Part shown: in pieces, positions 28,042 to 37,769 of the stretch | Numbering within the stretch: the first letter of the stretch is position 1 | How the letters are laid out: each line of letters opens with the position of its first letter | Source: Aestuariibacter sp. GS-14 | GTDB taxonomy: Bacteria > Pseudomonadota > Gammaproteobacteria > Enterobacterales > Alteromonadaceae | Reading direction: 5' to 3' | NCBI RefSeq assembly: GCF_006494365.1 | Contig: NZ_VHIP01000003.1 | Location: 124,001-188,000 of the forward strand | Length of the DNA stretch: 64,000 nucleotides | Notes under the pieces: model-generated | The model's input: the letters and a program-made list of their open reading frames with translations, nothing else | What the model was told of the DNA's origin: nothing | The model's database searches: none | Made by a program: the position numbers and the translations under genes

Positions 28042-31000
28042 ACACTGTCTCCTTGCTTTCTGCAGCGGTCGCACTGGTTACATCAAAGCGCTTGCGGTCA
28101 AACAGGGAATACACAACCGGTAGTAAAATCAGCGTAAGCAGGGTAGAGAACAGCAAACCAAATATTACCGTTACTGCCATTGGCGTACGCACTTCCGCAC
28201 CCTCACCAAAACCAATTGCCATGGGCAGTAATCCCAGAATAGTGGTGAGTGTGGTCATCACAATTGGGCGCAAGCGGTGATTGGCTGCGTCGATAATGGC
28301 GCTGTGTTTGTCCTGGCCTTGTTCGCGTAGCTGATTAATTCGGTCGATTAATACAATGGCGTTGTTTACCACAATACCGCACAACATAATCAGGCCGATA
28401 AACACCACCACGCTCACATGTGTATTGGTAAGTAGCAAACCATAAATAGCACCCGCTACTGCCATGGGGATAGAGAACAGGATCAGCAGGGGATGACCCA
28501 GCGATTCAAACTGCGATGCCATTACGATGTACACCATAAATACCGCCAAGCACAGCGCCAGTATTAATGAGTCAAAACTCTGCTGCATGTCTTCGCTTTG
28601 GCCGGCAATACTGGCTTTAAGCGACAATGGCAGCGTTAAGCTGTGAATGATTTTTTGTGCCGCATCCACACCTTGTGTAAGATCGCCATAACGCAGGTTG
28701 GCTTCAATTAACGCTACGCGCTGTTGGCCAACACGGGTAATTTCACTGGGACCGTTGCTAATAAACACATCCGCTACGGCATGAAGTGGAATAGGCTGCT
28801 CGGCACCCGGATTAATCATGATTTGACCAATGTCTTCAATCTGATCGCGCTGGGCTTCATTGGTACGTACCAAAATATCTATTTTGCGATCCTGCATGCT
28901 GTATTGAGTCGCTACTTCACCGCCTACCTGAGCCGCTACCAGTTTTGACACGGTAGACGCATCCATATTCAGACGGGCTAACGCTGCATGGTTAAAATTG
29001 ATTTTTAGCTCCGGATTACCAATGCGCAAACTGCTGGTAACGTCGGCAAATCGATCGTTATTAGTCAGTTCTGCACTTAACAGGTCGCTGTAGCGCTGCA
29101 GTGAGGCTAAATCGTATCCTTGCAACTCGATTTGTATTGGTGCCGCAAAGGTAAACAATTCAGGGTAACCAAATTTACTTTGCACTCCTGCCTGTTGTTG
29201 CAGAAATTCACGCATGGCGTTTTTAACCTGAGCTTCGTCTGTATCGGTGGTACCACTATTTAATACCACGTTCAGCTTACCCCAGTGGTCACCCCCTTGA
29301 GACGGCGCGGCGCTGATAAGGCTGCCGGTGCCGGCCAAGGAGTAGGTACGGGCAACGCCCGGCAACGCTTCTGTGTACGCAGCTACTTTTTTCAACAGTG
29401 CGTCAGTTTGCTCAACCCGTGATCCCGCTGGTAAATTTACTTCCACAAAGAACTCGCCCTGGGACATACGGGGAATTAATTCCATGCCCAGTTTAGGGAT
29501 CAACAGAAAAGCCAGCGCGGTAACCGCAATGGAACAGCTCAATACCAATACCCGGGCGTGAAGTGCGCCGCGTAATATATTGTTATAGGCGGCTTGAATG
29601 CCGTTGAAGGCCAGGTTGAAAAGTTGCGCGAATGGATACAGAGCTAACCCGCATACTTTGCTGAGTACGCGCCAGATGCTTATGATCACGGTAGTAATAA
29701 GCATGGGAAGGTAAACAAAAACCAGCTTCAGCAGCATGCGAACCGGCCAGGTAAGGTAGTAAAACACCTTTGCAATGCCGGTTGGCTTCTGAGGAGCTAC
29801 GTGTTCAAGCTCCGGATTTGCTTCAAAGGGGGTATCGGCTTGTTTGGCTTTTGCGGCCAGAGCAGGAATTACAGTGAGAGCGACCAGTAAAGAGGCTACC
29901 AATGCAAACGATACGGTCATTGCCTGGTCACTGAATAACTGGCCCGCAATACCTTCTACAAAAATAAGTGGTACAAACACCGCAAGGGTAGTTAAGGTAG
30001 ATGCCAGGATTGCATTCGACACCTCTTTGGTACCCGCAGCCGCAGCTTGCGCAGTGCTGATAAGGCCTTTGCCGGCTTGTTTGTGTTTGTCGATGTTTTC
30101 CAGTACCACAATGCTATTGTCTACCAGTAAACCCACTGCCAGTGCGATACCACCCAGGCTCATAATGTTCAGGCTGATATCATTGCCGTACATCATGTTG
30201 AAGGTAGCAATGACCGACAGGGGAATGGACACCGAAATTATAAATGTTGGCCAGAAATCACGTAAAAATAAATACAGTACCAACATGGCCAGAATGCCGC
30301 CGATCACCGCCGACGACTTTACATCGTCGATGGCTTGTTTAATGAATTCACTCTGGTCATATACTTTGTCCAGCTTGTACTGGCTGGGTAATTGCTCGGC
30401 GATGTGCTCCAGTTCAATGCTAACCAAACGGGCAACATCTACTGAATTAGCATCACCTTCTTTATAAATGGCTACTTCAGCTCCTTCCAACCCGTTGAAG
30501 CGGCTAATGGCATCGCGTTCTTTAAAGGTGTTTGAAATAGTCGCTACGTCTTTTAGTTGGATCGATGTACCGTTGCGGTTGGCAATGTACATCTGACCAA
30601 TTTCATCCAGTTCCGTAAACTGATTCAACGTGCGAACTAAAAACGCCTGATTGCCATTATCGATACGGCCACCGGCGGCATTAATGTTCTCTTCCTTTAA
30701 ACGTTTAATGATGTCATTTACGCTGATATTCAGCTGGCTCATGCGGCGCTGATCAGCCAGTACCTGGATTTCATTTTCCAGTGCACCACCAATTTTTACC
30801 GAGGCTACTCCTTCAATGGATTCCAGTTTGCGCTTTATTTGCTCTTCGGCATACACGCGCAACTGCTTCATGGCATCGGTCTGGTCGCTGCCATCCTGAA
30901 CAGACAGACTAAGTCCATAGCGCAAAATAGGATCTAAACTTGGATTGAATCGCAACAAACGCGGCTTTTCCACGTCGAGAGGAAGTTGAAGCACATCCAG

Positions 31001-31333
31001 TTTTTCGCGTACCTCCAGGCTGGCAAAATCCATTTCAGTGCCCCATGCAAATTCCAGCACCACATCAGATTGCCCCGGACGTGAAACGGATTTCACTGTG
31101 CGAACACCTTTCACCGTGCCAATCGTTTCTTCAATGGGTTTGGATACCAGTTGCTCTACTTCTGCTGGCGCGGCACCCGTGTAATCGGTGCGAATGGTAA
31201 GGGTAGGGTAAGCCAGTTCGGGTAACAAATTTACTGATAACCGGCCCAGTGAAACCATACCGAACAACAGGATCGCCAGGGTGAACATGGCGATCGCTAC
31301 CGGCCGTTTTACGGCAATATCTACAATACTCAT
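28034..31333 (-). CDS. RND efflux permease, first of a tandem pair
   Basis: 1099 residues, longer than usual for the family (about 1020-1050). N terminus MSIVDIAVKRPVAIAMFTLA is typical. TM4 motif is VGLLVDNSIVVLEN with a single Asp. The extra length lies in the central cytoplasmic connection after TM6 (residues about 495-590), which contains a Glu/Pro stretch and additional hydrophobic helices. It begins 24 bases after the adaptor gene and overlaps the next permease, so adaptor and both permeases are one operon and could form a heteromeric pump as MdtBC does. Confidence 0.92.
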   Translation of the reverse strand: MSIVDIAVKRPVAIAMFTLAILLFGMVSLGRLSVNLLPELAYPTLTIRTDYTGAAPAEVEQLVSKPIEETIGTVKGVRTVKSVSRPGQSDVVLEFAWGTEMDFASLEVREKLDVLQLPLDVEKPRLLRFNPSLDPILRYGLSLSVQDGSDQTDAMKQLRVYAEEQIKRKLESIEGVASVKIGGALENEIQVLADQRRMSQLNISVNDIIKRLKEENINAAGGRIDNGNQAFLVRTLNQFTELDEIGQMYIANRNGTSIQLKDVATISNTFKERDAISRFNGLEGAEVAIYKEGDANSVDVARLVSIELEHIAEQLPSQYKLDKVYDQSEFIKQAIDDVKSSAVIGGILAMLVLYLFLRDFWPTFIISVSIPLSVIATFNMMYGNDISLNIMSLGGIALAVGLLVDNSIVVLENIDKHKQAGKGLISTAQAAAAGTKEVSNAILASTLTTLAVFVPLIFVEGIAGQLFSDQAMTVSFALVASLLVALTVIPALAAKAKQADTPFEANPELEHVAPQKPTGIAKVFYYLTWPVRMLLKLVFVYLPMLITTVIISIWRVLSKVCGLALYPFAQLFNLAFNGIQAAYNNILRGALHARVLVLSCSIAVTALAFLLIPKLGMELIPRMSQGEFFVEVNLPAGSRVEQTDALLKKVAAYTEALPGVARTYSLAGTGSLISAAPSQGGDHWGKLNVVLNSGTTDTDEAQVKNAMREFLQQQAGVQSKFGYPELFTFAAPIQIELQGYDLASLQRYSDLLSAELTNNDRFADVTSSLRIGNPELKINFNHAALARLNMDASTVSKLVAAQVGGEVATQYSMQDRKIDILVRTNEAQRDQIEDIGQIMINPGAEQPIPLHAVADVFISNGPSEITRVGQQRVALIEANLRYGDLTQGVDAAQKIIHSLTLPLSLKASIAGQSEDMQQSFDSLILALCLAVFMVYIVMASQFESLGHPLLILFSIPMAVAGAIYGLLLTNTHVSVVVFIGLIMLCGIVVNNAIVLIDRINQLREQGQDKHSAIIDAANHRLRPIVMTTLTTILGLLPMAIGFGEGAEVRTPMAVTVIFGLLFSTLLTLILLPVVYSLFDRKRFDVTSATAAESKETVYG

Positions 31334-31357
31334 AGTGTGTTCTCCGCCTGCCGTTGT

Positions 31358-32437
31358 TTAGCTTTTTACAATAACAACAGGAGAAGCGTCTTTCAGGTTG
31401 TGATGACCCACGGTCACTACCGTTTCAGAGCCAGTAAGACCTTGGGTGATTTCTACATAACTGGCATCTTCAAAGCCGGTTGATACATCTATTTTCTTCG
31501 CCACGCCGTTATCAACAATAAACACGCTTGTGCTGTTATCGATGGCAAGCAGGGCTTTGCGTGGTACCAGGGTGGCATTCTGGTGAGTAGAGTAGTTAAT
31601 GGCAACTTCAGAAAACATACCGGCTTTTAAAAGGCCATCCTGATTGGGTACGGTCAAGGTTACTTTAAACGTACCCGTGGTCGCGTCTACCACCGGGCTG
31701 ATCCGTTCAACATAACCTAGTACTTCAGCGTTGCCCAGCGCAGCGATACGAAGTGTTGCTGGTTGTTTAGCCGCAATGGCCGACATTTCACTCTCTGGCA
31801 GATGAACAATGCCTTGCAGGGCTTTTTGCTGCACAATGTGGAACATTCTTTCGCGTTGGAAAGACTCGGTAAGGTTACCTACTTTTGCATTTCGTTCGGC
31901 AATGTAACCGCTTATGGGCGCAGTAATGGTGGTTTCTTTTAAATCCAGCTCTGCCAGCGCCAGCACCGCTTTAGCCGCTTCATATTGGGCGGTTAATTTG
32001 TCGTAGGTATCGTCACTTACCAATTTACGGGAGTAAACTTTATCTACTTTGTTTAATTCTTTTTCGACACCCGTTAAGTCAGCACGGGCCTTACTCAAAT
32101 TCAGTTCGTAGCGCTTTTGATCCAGTTGCGCAAGCACCTGGCCTTTTTCTACGTAATCACCTTCTTCTACAAAAATGTGTTCAATGATGCCGGATGCCCG
32201 GGCTACTACAAACGCTTCTTCTTTTGCCTCAAGAATAGCGGTGGTGTTGTAGCTCGAAGAGATGTCGCCGGTGCGAATTGCTTCAGCTTCAACCGGGATG
32301 CTAACAATTACTTCTTCTTTTTTCTCTGTTGCGTTAGTGGCTTCAGCATCATCCATACAACCGGTGAGGCCGGCACAAGTCAGCAGGGTGCCAGCAAGCA
32401 ATAGAGTTGAAAGGGTAGTGCGTTTTGAAGTTTCCAT
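31358..32437 (-). CDS. RND periplasmic adaptor (membrane fusion protein), lipoprotein
   Basis: 359 residues. Lipobox AGLTG-Cys27 shows lipid anchoring. After a Glu/Lys-rich spacer come the barrel-sandwich half motif (ASGIIEHIFVEEGDYVEKGQ), a helical hairpin, the second half (TTITAPISGYIAERNAKVGN) and the beta-barrel domain. It links the two downstream RND permeases to an outer-membrane channel encoded elsewhere. It is first in the operon. Confidence 0.92.
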   Translation of the reverse strand: METSKRTTLSTLLLAGTLLTCAGLTGCMDDAEATNATEKKEEVIVSIPVEAEAIRTGDISSSYNTTAILEAKEEAFVVARASGIIEHIFVEEGDYVEKGQVLAQLDQKRYELNLSKARADLTGVEKELNKVDKVYSRKLVSDDTYDKLTAQYEAAKAVLALAELDLKETTITAPISGYIAERNAKVGNLTESFQRERMFHIVQQKALQGIVHLPESEMSAIAAKQPATLRIAALGNAEVLGYVERISPVVDATTGTFKVTLTVPNQDGLLKAGMFSEVAINYSTHQNATLVPRKALLAIDNSTSVFIVDNGVAKKIDVSTGFEDASYVEITQGLTGSETVVTVGHHNLKDASPVVIVKS

Positions 32438-32660
32438 GGTCAGGTACCTGCATTAATTTTATGTATACACGCTAATGAGCATGTGGTGTGCCAGCTTGTT
32501 AATAAAATTATAAATGCAATTAAAACAATAAATTAGCGACTTAATGTGTCCATGTGTAACCAGATGTATCAGCTGGTTGTGGTTTGAAGCGGTATTTTTT
32601 GGTGTGATGGGCTTTTTGTTGGTCAGATGCGCTAATATTTGCCATCTGACCACTGTTTTA

Positions 32661-33053
32661 TCAGAGAATTTGGTAGCTGGTTGTAATGTCTACATTGCCT
32701 TTTAGCATTAACATGACAGAGCAGTATTTTTCGGCAGATAGTGCTACCGCACGCTCTACGTCTTTATCTGTCAGGTTGTCGCCTTTCACTTTGTAATGTG
32801 CGTGAATGGCGGTAAACACCCGTGGTGGCTGTTCTGCGCGCTCGGCCGATAAATCACATTCACAGTCGTGAATGGTAAGACGGCGCTTTTTCAGTATATC
32901 AACTACGTCGATACTGGAGCAGGCGCCTACTGCCAGCAAAACGGATTCCATGGGTGAAATGGCTTCGCCGTTGCCGTCCATGGTTTGTTGATAACCGGAT
33001 TCAGTTTTACCGTTAAAGGTAAGAGCCTGTTGCCAGCTTACTGTCGCTTTCAT
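32661..33053 (-). CDS. OsmC-family peroxiredoxin-like protein
   Basis: About 130 residues. The ATG at 33053 is preceded by GAGGTG; the GTG at 33059 is an alternative. Catalytic cysteines of OsmC/YhfA-type proteins are visible in LLAVGACSSIDVVDIL and LSAEKYCSVMLML. The group closest by length and motif is the YhfA-like one, with roles in thiol-dependent peroxide detoxification. It starts seven bases after the cvfB stop codon, so the two are co-transcribed. Confidence 0.85.
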   Translation of the reverse strand: MKATVSWQQALTFNGKTESGYQQTMDGNGEAISPMESVLLAVGACSSIDVVDILKKRRLTIHDCECDLSAERAEQPPRVFTAIHAHYKVKGDNLTDKDVERAVALSAEKYCSVMLMLKGNVDITTSYQIL

Positions 33054-33060
33054 AGTCACC

Positions 33061-33891
33061 TCAAAGTAACGTTATTTTTTGTTTGTCCAGACGGATTTTA
33101 TGTTGTTTATACAATGCACCCAGGGCGCGCTTGTAGGCTGCTTTACTTACGTTAAAACGGGCATAAATTTCATCGGGTGGACTCTTGTCCGTCAGGGTAG
33201 ACATACCGCCGTGCGCTTCCAGGTCGTCAAGTATGTCCTGTTGCAGTTTATCACGGCCAGTAGCGTTTACCTGTTGCAGGCTAACGTCAATTTTACCATC
33301 CTCGCGGATCTGCTTAATATATCCGGTGGTTTCTTCGCCAATACGCAGTGGCTTGAATGCCTCACTGGCAAAAATTAATCCCAGGTGGGATTGATTGATT
33401 ACCACTTTAAAGCCCAGTTCGGTTTTTGCGTAAACAATCAGTTCTACTTCCTGATCCGGCTTAAAATATGTGCCTTTCTCGCTTAAAAACGGATGCAGTT
33501 TGGTAGCACCAACAAGGCGCTCACTGTTAGGATCAACGTAAATGTATACCGGATACACCATGCCCTCGCTGATCGGTACAGCCTGATTCTGGCGAGGCAC
33601 CAACAAGTCTTTTTCAATACCCCAGTCAAAGAAGGCGCCGAAGTCGGTTACACCCACGGCCTTTAACACTTTTACCTCGCCCGCCTGGGCTTTGGGGGTT
33701 TTTTGACTGGCAGTAAGCTGGCCGTTTTCATCGGTATATACCAGCACCTGTATTTCGCTGCCTTCTGCCAGCGGTTCTGTTACGGGCCCAGGTAATACCA
33801 CTACGCGATCATCTTCAGAATGAGCGAGCTGGTATCCAAACGGGAATTCACCTTGTACGGTTAAGGTATTGATTTGGCCTAATGTGATCAT
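33061..33891 (-). CDS. CvfB/YitL-type S1 RNA-binding protein
   Basis: About 276 residues from the ATG at 33891 (GTG at 33897 possible). Three S1-like OB segments can be followed (VKVLKAVGVTDFGAFFDWG is the clearest), and the C terminus (PPDEIYARFNVSKAAYKRAL) is the winged-helix domain of CvfB. In Staphylococcus CvfB binds RNA and affects virulence gene expression; in gammaproteobacteria the role is unknown. It is divergent from pxpA with only 66 bases between them. Confidence 0.85.
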   Translation of the reverse strand: MITLGQINTLTVQGEFPFGYQLAHSEDDRVVVLPGPVTEPLAEGSEIQVLVYTDENGQLTASQKTPKAQAGEVKVLKAVGVTDFGAFFDWGIEKDLLVPRQNQAVPISEGMVYPVYIYVDPNSERLVGATKLHPFLSEKGTYFKPDQEVELIVYAKTELGFKVVINQSHLGLIFASEAFKPLRIGEETTGYIKQIREDGKIDVSLQQVNATGRDKLQQDILDDLEAHGGMSTLTDKSPPDEIYARFNVSKAAYKRALGALYKQHKIRLDKQKITLL

Positions 33892-33957
33892 AAACACTGA
33901 CTTTTAATACGAAATAGGTAACATGATACCCGATCAATTACCAAGAGCTAACAGCTT

Positions 33958-34725
33958 ATGATGTTAAATTGCGATTTAGGCGAAAGTTTTGGTGCCTGGA
34001 GCATGCCGGTGGACGAGCAAATTATGGTGCATATCGATATGGCCAACATTGCTTGTGGATTTCACGCCGGTGATCCTTTGGTGATGCAACGGGCGTTGCA
34101 GCTTGCCAAACAGCATCAGGTTTCTGTTGGCGCGCATCCTTCATATCCTGATTTACAGGGCTTTGGCCGGCGCAGCCTGGCGATGTCTGAGGATGAACTC
34201 GTCGCCTGTTTGCATTACCAAATCGCGGCGATTTCAGGCATGGCCGCGGTTCAGGGAATGGAAATCGAGTATGTTAAGCCCCACGGTGCCCTCTACAATG
34301 ACATGATGCGCGATCCACGCATTCGTGACACCGTTATGAAAGCCGTAGCGGAGTGTTCGGTACCTGGCATCCCTCTTATGTTGCAAGCTCATCCCGATCA
34401 CAAGCTAATCAGTCAGCAGGCAGGGCAGTACAACCTGGTATTGTTGTTTGAAGCGTTTGCCGACAGACGCTATACCCCGAATGGCTATTTGTTGTCCCGT
34501 CGATTGCCCGGCGCAGTGTTAAGTGAATCAGAGGCATTTGAACAGGCTATCCGCATTATGGATCGCGGTGAAATTGTGGCTTCAGATGGCTCTGTACTGG
34601 CTATGCCAGTTGATACGCTGTGTGTACATGGCGATTCGCCTGGCGCGCTGGCAATGGCTGAAGCCTTGCGAGTTGCGCTAACCAAACGAAAATTAACCCA
34701 TGTAAGGCCAGGAATTAACGACTGA
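33958..34725 (+). CDS. pxpA: 5-oxoprolinase subunit PxpA (LamB/YcsF)
   Basis: 255 residues. NCDLGESFGAW and ANIACGFHAGDP are diagnostic of the family, and VKPHGALYNDM follows. With PxpB and PxpC it cleaves 5-oxoproline (pyroglutamate) to glutamate at the cost of ATP, removing a damage product of glutamine and glutamate. Its stop codon overlaps the pxpB ATG by one base. Confidence 0.95.
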   Translation: MMLNCDLGESFGAWSMPVDEQIMVHIDMANIACGFHAGDPLVMQRALQLAKQHQVSVGAHPSYPDLQGFGRRSLAMSEDELVACLHYQIAAISGMAAVQGMEIEYVKPHGALYNDMMRDPRIRDTVMKAVAECSVPGIPLMLQAHPDHKLISQQAGQYNLVLLFEAFADRRYTPNGYLLSRRLPGAVLSESEAFEQAIRIMDRGEIVASDGSVLAMPVDTLCVHGDSPGALAMAEALRVALTKRKLTHVRPGIND

Positions 34726-35441
34726 TGAAGCCGTTTGGTAAGTTACGGGATATTCAAATCGCGGCGGAGGATGGGGTGATTCTTTATGCTGCTGGTGAGT
34801 CACTGCCAGAAAAGAATGTCGTTATTCAATCTCTGGTTGAGTCGATAAGTGCGAAGAAATACGAGTGGTTAGTAGAGCTAATTCCTTCTTACGACAGCGT
34901 GATGTTAGTGTTTGACATGTGGCAAGCCGACCATCACAGCGTTTATTGTGCGTTATCGCAGTTACAGCTTGACGCCAGTACCGACAAACCAAAAGGCCTG
35001 CATCACAGTTTGCCCGTTTGGTACGGTGCGCCACAGGCAAATGATCTTGACCAAATCGCTTTGCATACCGGATTATCGAAAGAAGCCATTATCAATCTGC
35101 ACAGCAATATTACGTATCGGGCTTACGCTGTCGGTTTCGCCCCCGGTTTTGCCTATTTGGGGGAGCTGGACCCAGCGTTAACTGTGCCCAGAATGGCAAA
35201 ACCCAGAACAAAAGTCCCTGCCGGGGCAGTTGCCATTGCAGACCGGCAAACTGCGGTATACCCAAGTGAATCGCCAGGCGGCTGGCATCTTTTGGGTTTG
35301 TGTCCTATTCCTTTGTATTCCCCAAAGGATGGTGCGCGAGTGTTAATTAGTGCAGGGGATACAGTATCGTTTACGGCTATCGACCAAACCACTTTTTTAC
35401 AACTTGCGGCGCAGCATGGTCTGCTTTGGGACAAAGGCTGA
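34725..35441 (+). CDS. pxpB: 5-oxoprolinase subunit PxpB (KipI-like)
   Basis: 238 residues. The family signature YAVGFAPGFAYLGELD is followed by PRTKVPAGAVAIADRQTAVY and PGGWHLLG. It forms a complex with PxpC to phosphorylate and open 5-oxoproline. It overlaps pxpA by one base and is followed by pxpC after three bases. Confidence 0.95.
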   Translation: MKPFGKLRDIQIAAEDGVILYAAGESLPEKNVVIQSLVESISAKKYEWLVELIPSYDSVMLVFDMWQADHHSVYCALSQLQLDASTDKPKGLHHSLPVWYGAPQANDLDQIALHTGLSKEAIINLHSNITYRAYAVGFAPGFAYLGELDPALTVPRMAKPRTKVPAGAVAIADRQTAVYPSESPGGWHLLGLCPIPLYSPKDGARVLISAGDTVSFTAIDQTTFLQLAAQHGLLWDKG

Positions 35442-35444
35442 GGC

Positions 35445-36383
35445 ATGGCAATTCAAATACAACATATTGGGCTATCAGCCATTATTGTAGATGCAGGGCG
35501 TCGCGGTGTGTTACATCAGGGATTTTGTCAGTCAGGCCCGATGGATGCACGGGCATTTGAATTAGCAAACCGTTTATGCGGACAAACAAATGCCCCCACC
35601 GTCGAAATAATGGGGGAATGTACATTGTTTGTTGAACAGGACTGCTACCTGAGCGTAACCGGTCCTGCGGCAACGTTACTGATAGATAACCAGCAAACAG
35701 ATTGCTGGCAACGCTTTGCAGTAAACGCTAATTCAATTGTGCATATTCGACCGGAGCGTTTAGGCACTCGGCATTATGTGGCCGTGCCATCAGGATTTGC
35801 CGTTGATGCGATCGTGGGCAGTGCCTCAACCGTAAAGCGGGAAAATATGGGTGGATTACACAAAGATGGTTCATCAATCAGGGTTGGTGATACGTTGAAC
35901 GTAAAAGCTATTTCAGCGGGTTTATCTCTTAATTCACCGGCCAGTTTACCCGCGCACCTGATACCCAAATACGACTCAACTGCATTAATTGGGATTGTGC
36001 CAGGTTACCAGCATCAGGCATTCAGTACATTAACCTGGCAACGTTTATTGAGCAGTGAATATGACGTGACGCCACAGATGGACAGAATGGGTGTGCGACT
36101 GAAAGGGCCTGAGGTAAAAAGTAGTATGTCTACTTTGTATTCAGAGGCCATTGCGGCAGGCAGTGTCCAGGTACCACCAGATGGCCAGCCAATAGTGATG
36201 ATGGCCGACAGGCAAACGTTGGGCGGATATCCAAAAATGGGCGCACTGGCTCGTTGCGATCTTTACCGTTTCGCCCAGTGCCTGCCAGGTGATAAGATAC
36301 AGTTTTATCAACTCGACGCCGCCAATGCCCGTGCAACGTGGTTGCTTCAGCAATCATCCATTGCCAGGTGGTTTGGTAACTAG
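35445..36383 (+). CDS. pxpC: 5-oxoprolinase subunit PxpC (KipA-like)
   Basis: 312 residues. Motifs GRRGVLHQGFCQSGPMDARA near the N terminus and QPIVMMADRQTLGGYPKMG near the C terminus identify the biotin-dependent-carboxylase-like KipA family. It completes the PxpABC complex. The next gene, a D-amino-acid-type aminotransferase, follows after 22 bases. Confidence 0.95.
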   Translation: MAIQIQHIGLSAIIVDAGRRGVLHQGFCQSGPMDARAFELANRLCGQTNAPTVEIMGECTLFVEQDCYLSVTGPAATLLIDNQQTDCWQRFAVNANSIVHIRPERLGTRHYVAVPSGFAVDAIVGSASTVKRENMGGLHKDGSSIRVGDTLNVKAISAGLSLNSPASLPAHLIPKYDSTALIGIVPGYQHQAFSTLTWQRLLSSEYDVTPQMDRMGVRLKGPEVKSSMSTLYSEAIAAGSVQVPPDGQPIVMMADRQTLGGYPKMGALARCDLYRFAQCLPGDKIQFYQLDAANARATWLLQQSSIARWFGN

Positions 36384-36405
36384 CGTTTCTTCATACGAGA
36401 ATTTC

Positions 36406-37269
36406 ATGACAACAGCTTACCTAAACGGGGAGTTCCTGCCTTTACAGGAAGCGCGTATTTCGCCACTTGACCGGGGCTTTTTATTTGGTGATGGCATTTA
36501 TGAAGTGGTGCCCAGCTACGACGGCAAGATGGTGGGGTTTGCTCAGCATTTCAAACGAATGCAACAGGGTTTGGCACTGGTAGAAATTAACTCTGCCTTA
36601 TCAGAACAGGATACAAAAGCGATCTGTCAGCGGCTGATCACGTCTAATCGAGAGGTGCTAGGCAACAATATAGGAGTGTATCTGCATGTGAGTCGTGGTG
36701 CCGATACCCGCCGTTTTCACGCCTACCCACAAGGCATTGAGCCTACTGTATTTGCCTTTGCATTTACGCTAACCGCCCCGGCGAAAGCCGATCGCACTAT
36801 TCATCCCGGTGCTAAAGTTGCCATTACGGAAGATTTACGCTGGCAGCGCTGCCACATTAAATCCACGGCGTTATTAGGGAACGTGATGCATTTTCAGCAG
36901 GGATATCGCGATGGCAATGCTGAAACGATCTTGTTTAATCATGAAAAGCAGATTACCGAAGCCAGTAGCAGTAACGTGTTTATTGTAAAAAACGGTGAAG
37001 TGTTAACGCCGCCACTGGATAATCAGTTACTTCCCGGTATTACCCGGCTACTGGTGCTGGAATGTTTGAAAAGAGGCGGTATTCCCTGTCGTGAAACCAC
37101 GATCACGGTAGATCAACTCTACGCCGCCGATGAAGTCTGGCTTACCAGTTCCGGTAAGGAAATATTGCCAGTAGTGCAGGTGGGCAGTCAAACGATTGGC
37201 GATGGTAAGGCTGGGCCTGTTTGGGAACAAGCGTTTGCACTATACAGTAAATTGAAATTTGAACTGTAG
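36406..37269 (+). CDS. Class IV aminotransferase, probable D-amino acid aminotransferase
   Basis: About 287 residues; the ATG at 36406 gives the canonical N terminus, and the longer frame from 36289 runs back into pxpC. Motifs: ISPLDRGFLFGDGIYEV, the PLP lysine near residue 152 (QRCHIKSTALLGN), TEASSSNVFIV and LLPGITR, as in Bacillus Dat-type and branched-chain enzymes. Length and the DRGFLFGDGIYE stretch favour D-amino acid transaminase over IlvE. In an operon with PxpABC it could link glutamate recovered from oxoproline with D-glutamate or D-alanine. This coupling is inferred. Confidence 0.82.
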   Translation: MTTAYLNGEFLPLQEARISPLDRGFLFGDGIYEVVPSYDGKMVGFAQHFKRMQQGLALVEINSALSEQDTKAICQRLITSNREVLGNNIGVYLHVSRGADTRRFHAYPQGIEPTVFAFAFTLTAPAKADRTIHPGAKVAITEDLRWQRCHIKSTALLGNVMHFQQGYRDGNAETILFNHEKQITEASSSNVFIVKNGEVLTPPLDNQLLPGITRLLVLECLKRGGIPCRETTITVDQLYAADEVWLTSSGKEILPVVQVGSQTIGDGKAGPVWEQAFALYSKLKFEL

Positions 37270-37295
37270 TTCGCGCGGTTTAAGTCTTTGGGAAT

Positions 37296-37327
37296 AAAAA
37301 AGGGAGCAGATAGTTGCTCCCTTTTTT
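37296..37327. terminator. Bidirectional terminator between the aminotransferase gene and fur
   Basis: AAAAAAGGGAGCA (37296-37308) pairs with TGCTCCCTTTTTT (37315-37327), with A and T runs that serve both converging genes. Confidence 0.92.
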
Positions 37328-37343
37328 ATTTATAAATCAATAA

Positions 37344-37769
37344 TTAATCAACTGAATCGCAATTGCCGTCTGTACATTCTCCGTACAGGTACAAGCTGTG
37401 GTGAGTGAGTTTGATTTTGTTGTCTTTCGCAATCTGTTCCTGACGCTGTTCAATTAACTCGTCTTCAAACTCAATTACCTTACCACATTTTAGGCATACT
37501 AAATGGTCGTGATGCGCTTTGTGGCTGATTTCAAATACGGATTTTCCGCCTTCAAAATGATGGCGATTAAGAATACCTGCGTCATCAAACTGGTTTAATA
37601 CGCGATACACAGTAGCAAGACCAATTTCTTCACCTTGCTCAATTAAGATTTTGTATACGTCTTCAGCGCTAATGTGTTGATTCTGAGGCTCTTGCAGGAT
37701 CTGCAGGATTTTCAGTCGGGGCAAGGTAACTTTAAGGCCGGCTTTCTTTAATTCTTTATTTTGATCCAT
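37344..37769 (-). CDS. fur: Ferric uptake regulator Fur
   Basis: 141 residues. Winged-helix recognition region GLATVYRVLNQFDDAGI; metal-binding HHDHLVCLKCGKVIEFED with the CxxC zinc pair, plus C-terminal LYLYGECTDGNC. Fe(II)-Fur represses iron acquisition genes. In many gammaproteobacteria fldA lies directly next to fur; here they are separated by two plus-strand genes. Confidence 0.96.
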   Translation of the reverse strand: MDQNKELKKAGLKVTLPRLKILQILQEPQNQHISAEDVYKILIEQGEEIGLATVYRVLNQFDDAGILNRHHFEGGKSVFEISHKAHHDHLVCLKCGKVIEFEDELIEQRQEQIAKDNKIKLTHHSLYLYGECTDGNCDSVD

